From JABWBD01 sp040768665 (lineage in GTDB: Bacteria; Planctomycetota; Planctomycetia; Pirellulales; Thermoguttaceae), in contig JAXGMN010000058.1 of assembly GCA_040768665.1 (NCBI GenBank), positions 1 through 64,000 on the forward strand: a DNA stretch of 64,000 bases, given 5' to 3'. The translations under genes and the position numbers were made by a program. Position 1 is the first letter of the stretch. Every line of letters starts with the position of its first letter. The notes beneath the pieces are model-generated. The model saw only the letters and a list, made by a program, of their open reading frames with translations, ran no database searches and was not told the origin of the DNA. Below are positions 27,288-36,423 of this stretch, one piece after another.

Positions 27288-28366
27288 CAGGTCTCCGCCT
27301 GCTCGCGGTATTGACAGCCCTCGCCACACTGCACCGCCGCCAGTTGCCCGGCCAGACGCTCCACGGTCGCCTGAAGGTGTTTCAACTCGCGGCGCATCTC
27401 CGGCAGCTTGCTCAGAGCCGCCTGTTTGACCATCTGCTCACGCTCGGGAGTGGCGGGAATGCCGACCACGCGGGCGTTCTCGGGCACGTCGTTCATCACG
27501 CCCGACATGGCCCCGAGCACTGCGCCACTGCCGATGTGCACGTGGTCGCGAATGCCGACCTGCCCCGCCATCGTGACGTAGTCGCCGGTCGTCGTGCTGC
27601 CGGCGATCCCCACTTGGGCACAAAGCAGGTTGTGGCGGCCGATGCGGCAGTTGTGAGCGATGATCACCTGGTTGTCGATCTTCGTGCCGTCGCCGACGAC
27701 CGTCGAACCGTACGTTCCCCGGTCGATCGTCGTGCTCGAGCCGATCTCGACGTTTGCTCCAAGAACCACGTTGCCCAATTGGGCGGAAAGATGATGGGTA
27801 CCGTCCTGACAGTAATAGCCGAAGCCGTAGGCCCCGATCACGGTGCATGCATGAATAATGCATCGCGGACCGACCACCGTGTTCTCGTAGAGGACGCTGT
27901 TCGGGAAAATCGTCACGTATTCCCCGATTTTGCTGCCCGACAGGATATGCACGCCGCTGTGGATCGTCGAACCCTCACCGATCTCTACATCGTCGCCGAT
28001 CGTGGCGAACGGATGAATGTCCACATCCTTTCCGATTCGTGCGGTGGGGCTGACCGCTGCCAGCGGACTGATGCCGATCCGCCGGCTGAACGGCGCCGGT
28101 CGAAAGCGGCAGACGATCAGCGTGAATGCCTGATGGACGTTCTCCACCTGGATCGCGGGCAATCCGTTGGCCGGCACCGAACTCGGCATCACAACGGCCG
28201 CAACTCGAACCTTCTTGAGGGCTGGGAGCCGCTCGGCGCGATCGACGAGCGTGATGTCGCTAGGACCGGCATCGCAAAGCGGCGCCGCGCCCCGTACCAC
28301 CACGTTCCCATCGCCGATGAGTCGCCCGCCTACCAATGCCGCAAGCTCGGCCAGAGTGGCATGCAT
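27287..28366 (-). CDS. lpxD: UDP-3-O-(3-hydroxyacyl)glucosamine N-acyltransferase LpxD
   Basis: The protein has 359 residues. The N-terminal uridine-binding domain (MHATLAELAALVGGRLIGDG) is followed from about residue 100 by hexapeptide repeats of a left-handed beta helix (ISPLAAVSPTARIGKDVDIH and so on). The catalytic His region reads IIAHNCRIGRHNLLCAQVGI near 247. A C-terminal helix ends in Glu/Gln-rich sequence. LpxD adds the second acyl chain in lipid A synthesis. Together with lpxI it implies this organism makes a lipid A-type outer membrane. The gap to the upstream rseP gene is about 115 bases. Confidence 0.94.
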   Translation of the reverse strand: MHATLAELAALVGGRLIGDGNVVVRGAAPLCDAGPSDITLVDRAERLPALKKVRVAAVVMPSSVPANGLPAIQVENVHQAFTLIVCRFRPAPFSRRIGISPLAAVSPTARIGKDVDIHPFATIGDDVEIGEGSTIHSGVHILSGSKIGEYVTIFPNSVLYENTVVGPRCIIHACTVIGAYGFGYYCQDGTHHLSAQLGNVVLGANVEIGSSTTIDRGTYGSTVVGDGTKIDNQVIIAHNCRIGRHNLLCAQVGIAGSTTTGDYVTMAGQVGIRDHVHIGSGAVLGAMSGVMNDVPENARVVGIPATPEREQMVKQAALSKLPEMRRELKHLQATVERLAGQLAAVQCGEGCQYREQAET

Positions 28367-28481
28367 GCGTCGGAATCCTTTCCAAGCGACAATTGCCGCA
28401 GCCTCCCCCAGAGAGGGAAAACCAGGCTGCGGCAGTGCATGCTAACGGATTAGGAAAGTTGGGACAAGAGCAAGTAGCAGA

Positions 28482-30671
28482 CTATTCGCGAGCGATCAGC
28501 CCAACATCCAAGCCCAACACCCAGACCATGAGTGTCAGCAGCAGAAGCAAACCGGCGTACGTTAAGGCCAGTTGGACGCGTTCGCTCGGCGGCCTGCCCG
28601 TGACCCCCTCATAAGCCAGGAAGACGAGGTGCCCTCCGTCGAGGACGGGGATTGGCAAGAAGTTGAGCACGGCCAGGTTCGCGCTGAGGATCGTCAGGAA
28701 GATCAGCAGTTCACCGGTACCCCGGGCGGCCGAATAGTAGGCCATCTCCGCAATCCCGACCGGGCCACTGAGGGCCTTTGCCGAAACCTGTTGATCGATC
28801 AACCGCTGGACCGTACGAAACACCATGGCCAAAGCGTCGATGGTCTCGCTGGTCCCCAAATGAATGGCATCGGCAAACGACTCGGCGCGACGGGGAATCT
28901 CCTGGTAATCGAAGACAAACCCGCGGTCCGGATTGAACCAGTCGTCCACGGCGGCCGGCTCGAGTTCCAGGCTGCGTCCCGATGCGAGTTGAAGCTTGAT
29001 CTCGGAGCCGGGCAGCGCGGTTTGCAGCAACTGCATCACCCGCGGCCATTCATACTTCCCCGGCTTCAACTCCGCGACGAGCGTGTCGAGGGGAATCCGG
29101 CCGGCAGCGCCTTCCAGTCCCTTCCGCTGAAGTTCTTCCTCGCTCGGCGGCACGAGGGTGACCTGCTCGATCACGTCGCCGCCCTTGATCCCTTTCGTCG
29201 CCGCAGGGCTCCCCGGCAACACGGTCGCCACGCGGCTACTTACCCGATAAACGATTCCCAAGGCAGGCACGGACAGCGGGCTGTCGGGCGGCACCAGCGA
29301 ATCGTAGACCTCCACGCGACGAAGCGGAACGTCAATCGTCCTCAATTCCTGGTTCCCTCCACACCGAACGGAGATCGCGACTCGATCCTGTTGGGCGGCC
29401 AGCTTGCGCAGCCGATCCGGGAGCGTCATGGGATCGCCGGCCGGTTCCCCTCCAACCGCGACGATGACGTCGCCCGGCTCAAGTTTGGCTTCGGCAGCCG
29501 GCGACCCTGCCTGCACGCCCGTGATCGGCCCCATCTCCATAACCAGCCCAAGCCGCCGCATGGGGGTGGGCGCCACCGCAATTTCGACATGTTCCGACGC
29601 ACCTTGAGCAATGTCGTCGTGCTCGGCTGGCAAAGTCGTCCGCTCGACGGTCACCCGCAACGGTCTCTCTGGGTGGCGAGCCAGGTAACGGTAAACATCC
29701 ACATACTCATCGACCGGTTCGCCATCGAGAGCCACGACCCGATCGCCCGGCTCGAACTGCGGCCTTGCTTCCGCAGCCGGTGATCCCGGATAGACGGGCA
29801 TTTTGCCGTTGAGCACTGTGGTCATCGGCAGGCCGATGCCTACCGTGGGCGCAAGGCCCGATTTCTTCGCCTCCGCAACAACACGGAAAGGTCTGTCGCG
29901 GCCGGGACGCTCGATCAGCATCGAAACGCCGTCCTCCGAATTGCCCAGCGAGATGGCCGCTTTCAGGTCCATGAACGAGTGGATTCGCTCGTCGCCGATC
30001 TGCAGGATACGGTCGCCGACTTCGATCCCCGCTTGCCACGCCCCGTCGCCCGGAGTCACGGCGCCGACAACCGGCGCGAGTTGCTGCACGCCGATCGTGT
30101 AGGCACCGATGGCAAACACGAAGGCAAAGATGACGTTCATGACTACGCCCGCCGAGATGATCGCCATCCGCGTCGGCACACTCTTGGCCAGGTAGCTGCG
30201 GGGATCGAACAGGGCGCGCTGGGCAGTTGCCAGATCGATCGGGTCTTCACCGCGTCGCGGGCCGGCGGAGTGATCGGAATTCGACATCGCTGCGGGCGGG
30301 GCGTGCACCTCGGACGGGTTGCCTGCCTGATGCGGAGCACTTTCGCCTTCTTCAGCGGATCTTGCCCGCTCGATCTCCTCGCGAAGCCTCGCCGGATTGT
30401 CCTCCTGGCCGAGCATTTTGACGTAGCCACCCAGCGGGAGGATCCCGATTCCATACTCTGTTTCGCCCCTGGTGAACTTCGCCAGCTTCAATCCGGCGAT
30501 GTCGAAGCCCAGGTAGAACTTTTCACACTTCACTCCGCTGAGCTTCGCGACCACGAAATGCCCCAATTCGTGGACGAAAATCACGAACCCCAGGCCGACG
30601 GCAACCTTGAGCACGTTGATCGTCCACTCCAGCCAGGACGGGTCCGCCGCGGCAATCAAGCACCAATCCAA
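28482..30671 (-). CDS. rseP: Site-2 zinc metalloprotease RseP with extra PDZ domains
   Basis: The start is the TTG at 30671, chosen because aggaggtactgcg precedes it; the gene overlaps dxr by 16 bases. The zinc motif HELGH sits in the first membrane helix near residue 35 (FVIFVHELGHFVVAKLSG). The second active-site motif is NFLPIPVLDGGH near 680, in the C-terminal helices. At 729 residues it is much longer than E. coli RseP (450). The excess comes from a low-complexity insert after the first helix (about 95-140) and three or four PDZ-like modules (cores near 195-235, 300-340, 385-430 and possibly 480-520). RseP-type proteases cut membrane-embedded anti-sigma factors and signal peptides. The dxr-rseP order is common in bacteria. 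Confidence 0.9.
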   Translation of the reverse strand: MDWCLIAAADPSWLEWTINVLKVAVGLGFVIFVHELGHFVVAKLSGVKCEKFYLGFDIAGLKLAKFTRGETEYGIGILPLGGYVKMLGQEDNPARLREEIERARSAEEGESAPHQAGNPSEVHAPPAAMSNSDHSAGPRRGEDPIDLATAQRALFDPRSYLAKSVPTRMAIISAGVVMNVIFAFVFAIGAYTIGVQQLAPVVGAVTPGDGAWQAGIEVGDRILQIGDERIHSFMDLKAAISLGNSEDGVSMLIERPGRDRPFRVVAEAKKSGLAPTVGIGLPMTTVLNGKMPVYPGSPAAEARPQFEPGDRVVALDGEPVDEYVDVYRYLARHPERPLRVTVERTTLPAEHDDIAQGASEHVEIAVAPTPMRRLGLVMEMGPITGVQAGSPAAEAKLEPGDVIVAVGGEPAGDPMTLPDRLRKLAAQQDRVAISVRCGGNQELRTIDVPLRRVEVYDSLVPPDSPLSVPALGIVYRVSSRVATVLPGSPAATKGIKGGDVIEQVTLVPPSEEELQRKGLEGAAGRIPLDTLVAELKPGKYEWPRVMQLLQTALPGSEIKLQLASGRSLELEPAAVDDWFNPDRGFVFDYQEIPRRAESFADAIHLGTSETIDALAMVFRTVQRLIDQQVSAKALSGPVGIAEMAYYSAARGTGELLIFLTILSANLAVLNFLPIPVLDGGHLVFLAYEGVTGRPPSERVQLALTYAGLLLLLTLMVWVLGLDVGLIARE

Positions 30672-31819
30672 CGCAGTACCTCCTGACGAGCCCAACGGTC
30701 GGACTCGAGCAACTGTTCTAATGTGGGATTCGGGTCAAAAGGATGGGTCTGAAGCACCTGGTGACACACGGGTACGATTTGGTCGAACCGGAGACGCCCG
30801 TTCAAGAACGCCGCCACGGCCTCCTCATTGGCGCCATTGAGCACCGCACCAGCCGTCCCCCCGGCACGTGCAACCTCCAACCCCAACCCCAATGCGGGGA
30901 ACCGATCGAAGTCGGGTGGCTCGAGTTCCAGACGCATCACTTGCGCCCAATCGAGCCGTGCCGCCACACCGGGCTTCCTCTGCGGCCAGTTCAACGCGTA
31001 CTGGATCGGCAACTTCATGTCCGGCGGGCTGAGTTGTGCAATAACCGATCCATCCATGAATTCTACCAAAGAATGGATGATCGATTGCGGATGAATCACC
31101 ACGCCAATCTGGTCCGGATGGAGATCGAACAGCCAACGGGCTTCAATGATCTCCAACGCTTTGTTCATCAAGGTGGCCGAGTCGATCGTGATCTTCGGTC
31201 CCATATTCCAAGTGGGGTGGGTGAGCGCTTCCTCGACGGTCACTTCGGCGATCCGCTGGCGGTTGTGCTGTCGAAATGGCCCCCCACTGGCAGTCAGCAC
31301 CACCCTGCGAACTTCCTCATGTTTCCCTGCCTGGAGGGCCTGGAAGACCGCGCTGTGTTCGCTGTCAACGGGAAGAATCGGGGCCTGTCTCTCGCGGGCC
31401 AGCCGCGTGACCAGCGGCCCCGCAACGACGAGGCTCTCCTTGTTTGCCAGAGCGACAGCCTTGCCTGCCTCGAGTGCCGCCCATGTCCCTTCCAGTCCCG
31501 CTCGCCCCACGATCGCCGACAGAACCACGTCGACTTCCGGCTGGGCAACAACGCGGGTGAGCGCGTCGAGCCCGACGAGTAACTGGATGTCGCCGGGCAA
31601 GTCCGACCAGTCCTGCCGCGCCGCCGCCTCAGGCTCCGTTACCACGATCCAATGCGGCCTCGCCGCGCACGCCTGTTTTTTCAGCAGGCCGGTGCTGGTC
31701 CGTGCCGAAAGAGCCACGGCGCGCAGGGAGCCCTCCGACGCTTCAATGACCGCCAGCGCGCTGCGGCCGATGCTGCCGGTAGAGCCCAGGACTGCGACGT
31801 TCCTCGCGTGGCCGGTCAT
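30656..31819 (-). CDS. dxr: 1-deoxy-D-xylulose 5-phosphate reductoisomerase
   Basis: The start is the ATG at 31819 (MTGHARNVAVLGSTGSIGRS), the family N-terminus with the NADPH-binding GSTGSIG motif. Residues upstream in frame are not conserved. Other family blocks are visible: ALANKESLVVAG near 120, the metal-binding Asp-Ser-Glu in PVDSEHSAVFQAL near 145, ASGGPFR near 180, and HPTWNMGPKITIDSATLMNK near 205. At 387 residues it is full length. Dxr converts DXP to MEP, the committed step of the non-mevalonate isoprenoid pathway. It is upstream of and overlaps rseP. Confidence 0.95.
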   Translation of the reverse strand: MTGHARNVAVLGSTGSIGRSALAVIEASEGSLRAVALSARTSTGLLKKQACAARPHWIVVTEPEAAARQDWSDLPGDIQLLVGLDALTRVVAQPEVDVVLSAIVGRAGLEGTWAALEAGKAVALANKESLVVAGPLVTRLARERQAPILPVDSEHSAVFQALQAGKHEEVRRVVLTASGGPFRQHNRQRIAEVTVEEALTHPTWNMGPKITIDSATLMNKALEIIEARWLFDLHPDQIGVVIHPQSIIHSLVEFMDGSVIAQLSPPDMKLPIQYALNWPQRKPGVAARLDWAQVMRLELEPPDFDRFPALGLGLEVARAGGTAGAVLNGANEEAVAAFLNGRLRFDQIVPVCHQVLQTHPFDPNPTLEQLLESDRWARQEVLRWIGA

Positions 31820-32262
31820 CTGAAGAGTCGGTCTCGATCCTGGTTTATGAGGGCGGCTGAAACGACCATATCTGCGGCGCCGTTGAAAAATAAGTTGTGC
31901 AACTCGGTGTGGAGCGAATTTCAATCCGCCCAGAAAACAAGCGGTGGATTCAAATCCACCCTACAATGATTGACCAACTTATTCTTGAACGGCACTCTCC
32001 GGCCGCGCGGGTGGAACGACCACGGCCACGTGCGTGGCATAACCGCGGGAGGAGAGCTATTGTAAAAGTGGTGGTTGTGGTCGGCAACCGCACGGCTTTT
32101 TCAGGCGGGCGCTGAAAACGGGGACCGGCCCCGAGCCGCCACCCGTCATCCGCCACAAAACGCCTCGCGGCGAGGTGCCTGCCCGATGTTCGTGAAACCT
32201 GCCACTTCTGATGCTGCCGTAACGAACAAACCTACGTCATTACGCGACGATACGTTCAGGCG
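31820..32262. other. Divergent dxr-ftsH intergenic region
   Basis: No gene is apparent. It contains a small hairpin (ggtggat-tcaa-atccacc near 31943-31960) and complementary aataagtt/aacttatt words near 31889 and 31975. A short repeat-family word ggggaccggcccc lies near 32118. The ftsH promoter follows at its right edge. Confidence 0.4.
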
Positions 32263-32271
32263 TGTTATAAT
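32263..32271 (+). promoter_or_regulatory. Extended -10 promoter of ftsH
   Basis: TGTTATAAT matches the extended -10 consensus (TGn followed by a perfect TATAAT) 60 bases before the proposed ftsH ATG. No good -35 box stands 17 bases upstream, as is common for extended -10 promoters. Confidence 0.5.
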
Positions 32272-32330
32272 TGCACTACTTGTTGGCGTGGTTCGATAGA
32301 TGGGCACTGCCTCCGAATCCAACCGATTCC

Positions 32331-34400
32331 ATGGAAGAAGACCAAAAACCCGACCAGCCGGAACGCCGTTCTGACCGCAAGTCCCCTCAAATGGGTAGTG
32401 GCCTGATCTGGTACCTGCTCGCTGCGGGGGTGGGGGCTCTCTTTCTCGTGACCGCCCTTGGCAATCGTCTTGGGGTCGCCATCCCGTATATGCAACTGGT
32501 GCGACTCATCGAGCAGGGGGAGGCGGGCAAGAATCCCAAAGCGGCGATCGAACTGGTCGAGGGAACGGATGCGAACAAGCAGCGGGTCCGATATTCGCAT
32601 CTGGAAAATCTGACCGTGGGGATCAATGAGGTTACCGGTACCGTTACCCGCGAGGTGCTCGAACCGGTCTCCGAACGGACTGGACCTCGCAAGACGAAGT
32701 TTCGCTCTGCGCGCCGCGGCCTGGGCAATGACGACAACTATCTCTTCCAACTCCTCAAACAACACGGTTTCACTGACGTTCGCGCCGAAGAGACGCCTAG
32801 CGGATGGTGGAGCGATTACGCGCCGTTGTTTCTGCTGACCGGTTTGCTCGTGCTGGGCTTCCTGGTCGTGATGCGGCGTCTCGGCGGAGCGGGCTCGGCA
32901 ATGGCATTCGGCCGCAGTCGCGGCAAATTGATCGCCCATGAAGACGTCGGGGTGACATTCCATGACGTAGCCGGCATCGACGAAGCCGTCGACGAACTGC
33001 GGGAGGTCGTCGAGTTTCTCAAGACCCCCGAGAAGTTCCGGATGCTCGGCGGCCGGATTCCCAAGGGCGTGTTGCTGGTCGGCCCGCCGGGCACTGGAAA
33101 GACGCTCCTGGCCAAGGCGATTGCCGGCGAGGCGGGCGTGCCTTTCTTCAGTCTATCCGGCTCGGATTTCGTGGAGATGTTCGTCGGCGTGGGTGCTGCG
33201 AGAGTCCGCGACATGTTCCAACAGGCCCAACTTCGGGCCCCCTGCATCGTCTTCATCGACGAACTCGATGCGCTTGGCAAGACGCGGGGAACGAGCGTTG
33301 TCGGAGGCCATGACGAGCGCGAGCAAACGCTCAATGCTCTGCTGGTCGAGATGGACGGGTTCAGCTCCAACAGCGGCGTGATCGTGATGGCGGCAACCAA
33401 CCGCCCTGAGACTCTCGACCCCGCACTGCTGCGGCCCGGGCGATTCGACAGGCACGTTCTGGTCGATCGGCCCGATATTCGCGGCCGTGAGGCGATTCTC
33501 AAGGTCCATGTCAAGAACGTCAAACTCGACGAGTCCGTCAACCTGAAAGAAGTCGCCGCGATTACCTCGGGCTTCGTCGGCGCCGACCTGGCGAACCTGG
33601 TGAACGAAGCGGCCTTGCTTGCAGCGCGCGAGGACAAGAAGTCGGTGACGATCGACGAATTCAACGAGGGGGTCGAACGAGTAACCGCGGGGCTCGAGAA
33701 ACGGCAGCGGATCATCAACGACGACGAGAAGCAGCGCGTCGCGTACCATGAAAGCGCCCACGCTCTGGTCGCGTGCAGCCTGCCCAACACCGATGCGGTC
33801 CACAAGGTCTCGATTATTCCCCGTGGGCTGGCCGCATTAGGCTACACCATGCAGCGGCCGGAAGGCGATCGGTACCTGATGACGCAGGGCGAATTGGAGA
33901 GCCGCATTCAGGTCCTGCTGGGCGGCACGATCGCCGAGGAAATGGCGTTCAGCGATGTCTCCACGGGAGCGCAAAACGACCTCGAACGGGCGACGGAAAT
34001 CGCCCGTAGCATGGTCATGGATTTCGGCATGAGCCGACTCGGCCGCGTCAACTACCGTGAAAGCTCCCGTTCGGTCTTCCTGGCGGGCGGAGGTGATGCC
34101 GCCCGCGAACGCTACCACAGCGAACAGACCGCCCGCGAAATCGACCAGGAAATCAAGCGGATTATCGACGAATCGCTCGAAAAGGCCCGCCACATCCTGG
34201 AAACGCGGCGCAAAGCACTCGAGGCCCTGGCCGCAGCCCTGATCGAAAAGGAAGTGATCGACAGCGAGGAGCTCAAACGGATCATCGAGGCCAATTCAAC
34301 GAGCCCGCTGATCGTACCGGGGACCACCATGGCGCCCAAACGGCTGGCCGGCGCCAAAAGGGAAAGCCTCGAACCTGAAGCGCCGGCCGCTGAGAACTGA
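32331..34400 (+). CDS. ftsH: ATP-dependent zinc metalloprotease FtsH
   Basis: The ATG at 32331 (MEEDQKPDQPER) is preferred over an in-frame TTG at 32271, which overlaps the predicted -10 box. The protein (689 residues) has a membrane helix (LIWYLLAAGVGALFLVTALG, about 27-46), a periplasmic domain and a second helix (LFLLTGLLVLGFLVVM, about 165-180). The AAA+ domain follows with Walker A GPPGTGKT near 252, Walker B VFIDELDA near 305 and the second region of homology (ATNRPETLDPALLRPGRFDR near 352). The protease domain has the zinc motif HESAH near 473. FtsH degrades misassembled membrane proteins and regulators such as LpxC in proteobacteria. The C-terminal tail is short and Pro/Ala-rich. Confidence 0.96.
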   Translation: MEEDQKPDQPERRSDRKSPQMGSGLIWYLLAAGVGALFLVTALGNRLGVAIPYMQLVRLIEQGEAGKNPKAAIELVEGTDANKQRVRYSHLENLTVGINEVTGTVTREVLEPVSERTGPRKTKFRSARRGLGNDDNYLFQLLKQHGFTDVRAEETPSGWWSDYAPLFLLTGLLVLGFLVVMRRLGGAGSAMAFGRSRGKLIAHEDVGVTFHDVAGIDEAVDELREVVEFLKTPEKFRMLGGRIPKGVLLVGPPGTGKTLLAKAIAGEAGVPFFSLSGSDFVEMFVGVGAARVRDMFQQAQLRAPCIVFIDELDALGKTRGTSVVGGHDEREQTLNALLVEMDGFSSNSGVIVMAATNRPETLDPALLRPGRFDRHVLVDRPDIRGREAILKVHVKNVKLDESVNLKEVAAITSGFVGADLANLVNEAALLAAREDKKSVTIDEFNEGVERVTAGLEKRQRIINDDEKQRVAYHESAHALVACSLPNTDAVHKVSIIPRGLAALGYTMQRPEGDRYLMTQGELESRIQVLLGGTIAEEMAFSDVSTGAQNDLERATEIARSMVMDFGMSRLGRVNYRESSRSVFLAGGGDAARERYHSEQTAREIDQEIKRIIDESLEKARHILETRRKALEALAAALIEKEVIDSEELKRIIEANSTSPLIVPGTTMAPKRLAGAKRESLEPEAPAAEN

Positions 34401-34500
34401 GAGCCTATCCCAAAACCGTCGGAGGAGAGGGGGACAGGCACATTTTGCTCCGAAGACTCCGCAAAATGAGCCAGTCCCCGATGGTTTTGGGATAGGCTCT
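34400..34500. repeat. Complete copy of a dispersed palindromic repeat
   Basis: Outer arms agagcctatcccaaaacc (34400-34417) and ggttttgggataggctct (34483-34500) are exactly complementary over 18 bases. Nested inner arms ggggacaggcacattttgc and gcaaaatgagccagtcccc pair at 17 of 19 positions. The element starts at the last base of the ftsH stop codon and could act as a bidirectional terminator with the convergent receiver gene. Related copies lie at 8066, 36258, 44856, 47651, 53192 and 55455. Confidence 0.75.
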
Positions 34501-34516
34501 GAGGCCGCCAGCCCCC

Positions 34517-34915
34517 TTATCGCCGTACAATCCGCCAGTTGTACGTCGTCGCTAAAGCCTCGTGGACGGCCCCGGTGATCTGAATGCGACTCACGGGTTT
34601 GGACAGGACGGAAAAGGCCCGGGCCCGCCGCGCCTGCTCAACCAACATGTCATTCAGGTCGGCAGAGAGAATAATGCACGGCATCAGGGCCTTGATCCGC
34701 TTGACCAGGCGCAGCGTCTCCAGCCCGGTGAGCTTCGGCATGTGCATGTCCATCAGGAGGACATGAACCGTTTCCCGCCCCACAATTCGCAGGGCCTCTT
34801 CTCCATCTCGAGCCTGAAGCGTGCGGAAGCCCTGCCGCTGGAATACCTCATCGAGCGTCTCGCGAAACGCCGAATCGTCGTCGGTGATCAAGAGCGAGGG
34901 TGCATCGGTCAACAT
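34517..34915 (-). CDS. Single-domain response regulator (CheY-like receiver)
   Basis: The ATG at 34915 has a gagg site nine to ten bases upstream; a GTG five codons earlier is possible. The 132 residues form one receiver domain: acidic triad start LLITDDDSAF near 9-18, phosphoacceptor Asp in LLMDMHMPKLTG near 54, Ser in IILSADLND near 83 and Lys in VLSKPVSRIQ near 105. There is no output domain. No histidine kinase gene is adjacent, so the partner is unknown. The C-terminus (TTYNWRIVRR) is short and basic. It is convergent with ftsH. Confidence 0.88.
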   Translation of the reverse strand: MLTDAPSLLITDDDSAFRETLDEVFQRQGFRTLQARDGEEALRIVGRETVHVLLMDMHMPKLTGLETLRLVKRIKALMPCIILSADLNDMLVEQARRARAFSVLSKPVSRIQITGAVHEALATTYNWRIVRR

Positions 34916-34930
34916 CGTTGCGGGCCTCAC

Positions 34931-35499
34931 AGAATCTAATCCTCTAGATTGCGGTGCAAATCAAGTGCCGCCGCAGAGCTGAGTGAGACGAATCCGCGCC
35001 AAACATCGTTGCTGTAACATTTTACATCCGATGTCTCTTTCAGGCGATATCAGAATTTGCCCATTATGTAGAATCTGGGAAGTCATTAAACAAGCAGGCG
35101 AGACTGCCATTTCGGCAGTCGAGCTCGAGTGAGCCCGGCTGTTGCCGACAACCGACGTGCTGGGCAGTCGATGGCTGACCAGGCGTGGCTGTTGCCAACC
35201 GCCTCACCCGGTACGGGCGTGCCACTTGCCCTGCTCTTTGCCCTCCCTATACTTACCTAGGGACCAGCATGGGCTGGCTGTCAGGGTTTTGCTCACCCTC
35301 GAAAGATTCCCGGAAGCGGAGGCGCGGCACTCTTGTGCCCGCGGCCAAGCTGGCAACTGTCGTGCATGGCGCGGTCGGTCCCGGCGGCACTTCTGCAGGG
35401 TAGGGTGGGGGCACTCGATCTGGTATGCCTCGGGGTCCGGCAGTTGCCCGCCAATCCTGGTCCGCTCTTTCGATTCGTTGTTGGGAAGGATTTTTTGTC
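34931..35499. other. Long leader region before sdhC
   Basis: About 570 bases without a credible gene. It contains a short hairpin (actgcc-atttc-ggcagt, 35102-35118) and AT-richer DNA around 34990-35090 that may hold the sdh promoter, though no box pair with good spacing stands out. Confidence 0.4.
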
Positions 35500-36399
35500 G
35501 TGAGCATTCTTGGTCCAGCCTCGCCGTTCGGCAACCACCAATTCATCATTCGTCGGATTCACTCGCTGCTCGGCCTCATTCCTATCGGGGCCTACCTGGT
35601 TTTCCACCTGGCCACGAATGCGGCCATTATCGACGGAGTTGCGGCCTACCAGCACCGGGCGGACCAGATCCATCGGCTGGGCCCAACCACCATCTTCGTG
35701 CTCGAATGGCTCTTGATCTTTCTGCCGATCCTCTTTCACGGCATCATCGGGATGGTCATCGTCGCACGGGGCGAGCGGAACGTCGCCAATTACCCATACG
35801 GGAGCAATGTTCGCTACACGCTTCAGCGATGGACCGGGGCGATCGCCTTCGTGTTTATACTCTGGCACGTCTTCCATATGCACGGCTGGATCCGCGCCGA
35901 TTGGTGGATCGAAGGAGTGGCGTCGCGTTTCGGTGGCCATATGTTCGATCCGGAAAACGCCTACTCCGCCGCAGAGGCGATCCGGGCGTCGTGGGTGATT
36001 ATTGCCCTTTACGCGGTGGGGGTTCTTGCGTCGGTGTATCACCTGGCAAACGGCATCTGGACAATGGGCATTACCTGGGGCGTCTGGACCAGTCCGCACG
36101 CGCAGCAGTGGGCCAAGCTCCCCTGCCTGGCATTCGGCCTGCTCCTCGGCTTTCTCGGTCTTGGCTCGCTCTACGCGATGGTGGTGATTGAACCGCCGCA
36201 ATCCTTGGTCGAACCCGACACCGCAAGCCTTCCACACGGAGAGCTTGAGAAAGAACTGGGACAGGCACCTCGCGAACCGTCGAGTTTGCCGCATTTTCGC
36301 GGTCGCGGCTCGGAGCCCGTCCCATTTTTTCAGAAGCGCGGACCGGCACCGATCTCCCTCGATGCCGGGGCCCCGGCTCGGATCCAACCGCATTCTTGA
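35500..36399 (+). CDS. sdhC: Succinate dehydrogenase cytochrome b subunit
   Basis: The GTG at 35500 with upstream gggaagga gives a start close to the family N-terminus (SILGPASPFGNHQFIIRRIHSLLGL). Five hydrophobic helices run from about residue 20 to 225. Candidate haem-ligand His residues lie in RIHSLLG, AYLVFHLATN, LWHVFHMHGW and VYHLANGIW. This is the single-anchor di-haem b558-type subunit used by Bacillus-like and many planctomycete complexes. After about residue 233 the protein has a 65-residue hydrophilic tail that the family lacks; part of it is read from a dispersed DNA repeat (36258-36330). sdhA follows after 24 bases. Confidence 0.85.
   Translation: MSILGPASPFGNHQFIIRRIHSLLGLIPIGAYLVFHLATNAAIIDGVAAYQHRADQIHRLGPTTIFVLEWLLIFLPILFHGIIGMVIVARGERNVANYPYGSNVRYTLQRWTGAIAFVFILWHVFHMHGWIRADWWIEGVASRFGGHMFDPENAYSAAEAIRASWVIIALYAVGVLASVYHLANGIWTMGITWGVWTSPHAQQWAKLPCLAFGLLLGFLGLGSLYAMVVIEPPQSLVEPDTASLPHGELEKELGQAPREPSSLPHFRGRGSEPVPFFQKRGPAPISLDAGAPARIQPHS
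36258..36330. repeat. Dispersed repeat copy inside the sdhC coding end
   Basis: gggacaggcacctcgcg at its left and cggagcccgtcccattttt at its right match the arms of the family element at 34400-34500 and the copy at 55455-55530. It lies in frame within the hydrophilic tail of SdhC (about residues 253-277), so the insertion has been converted into coding sequence. Confidence 0.6.
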
Positions 36400-36423
36400 C
36401 GAACTGACGAGGTCTAGGAATTC

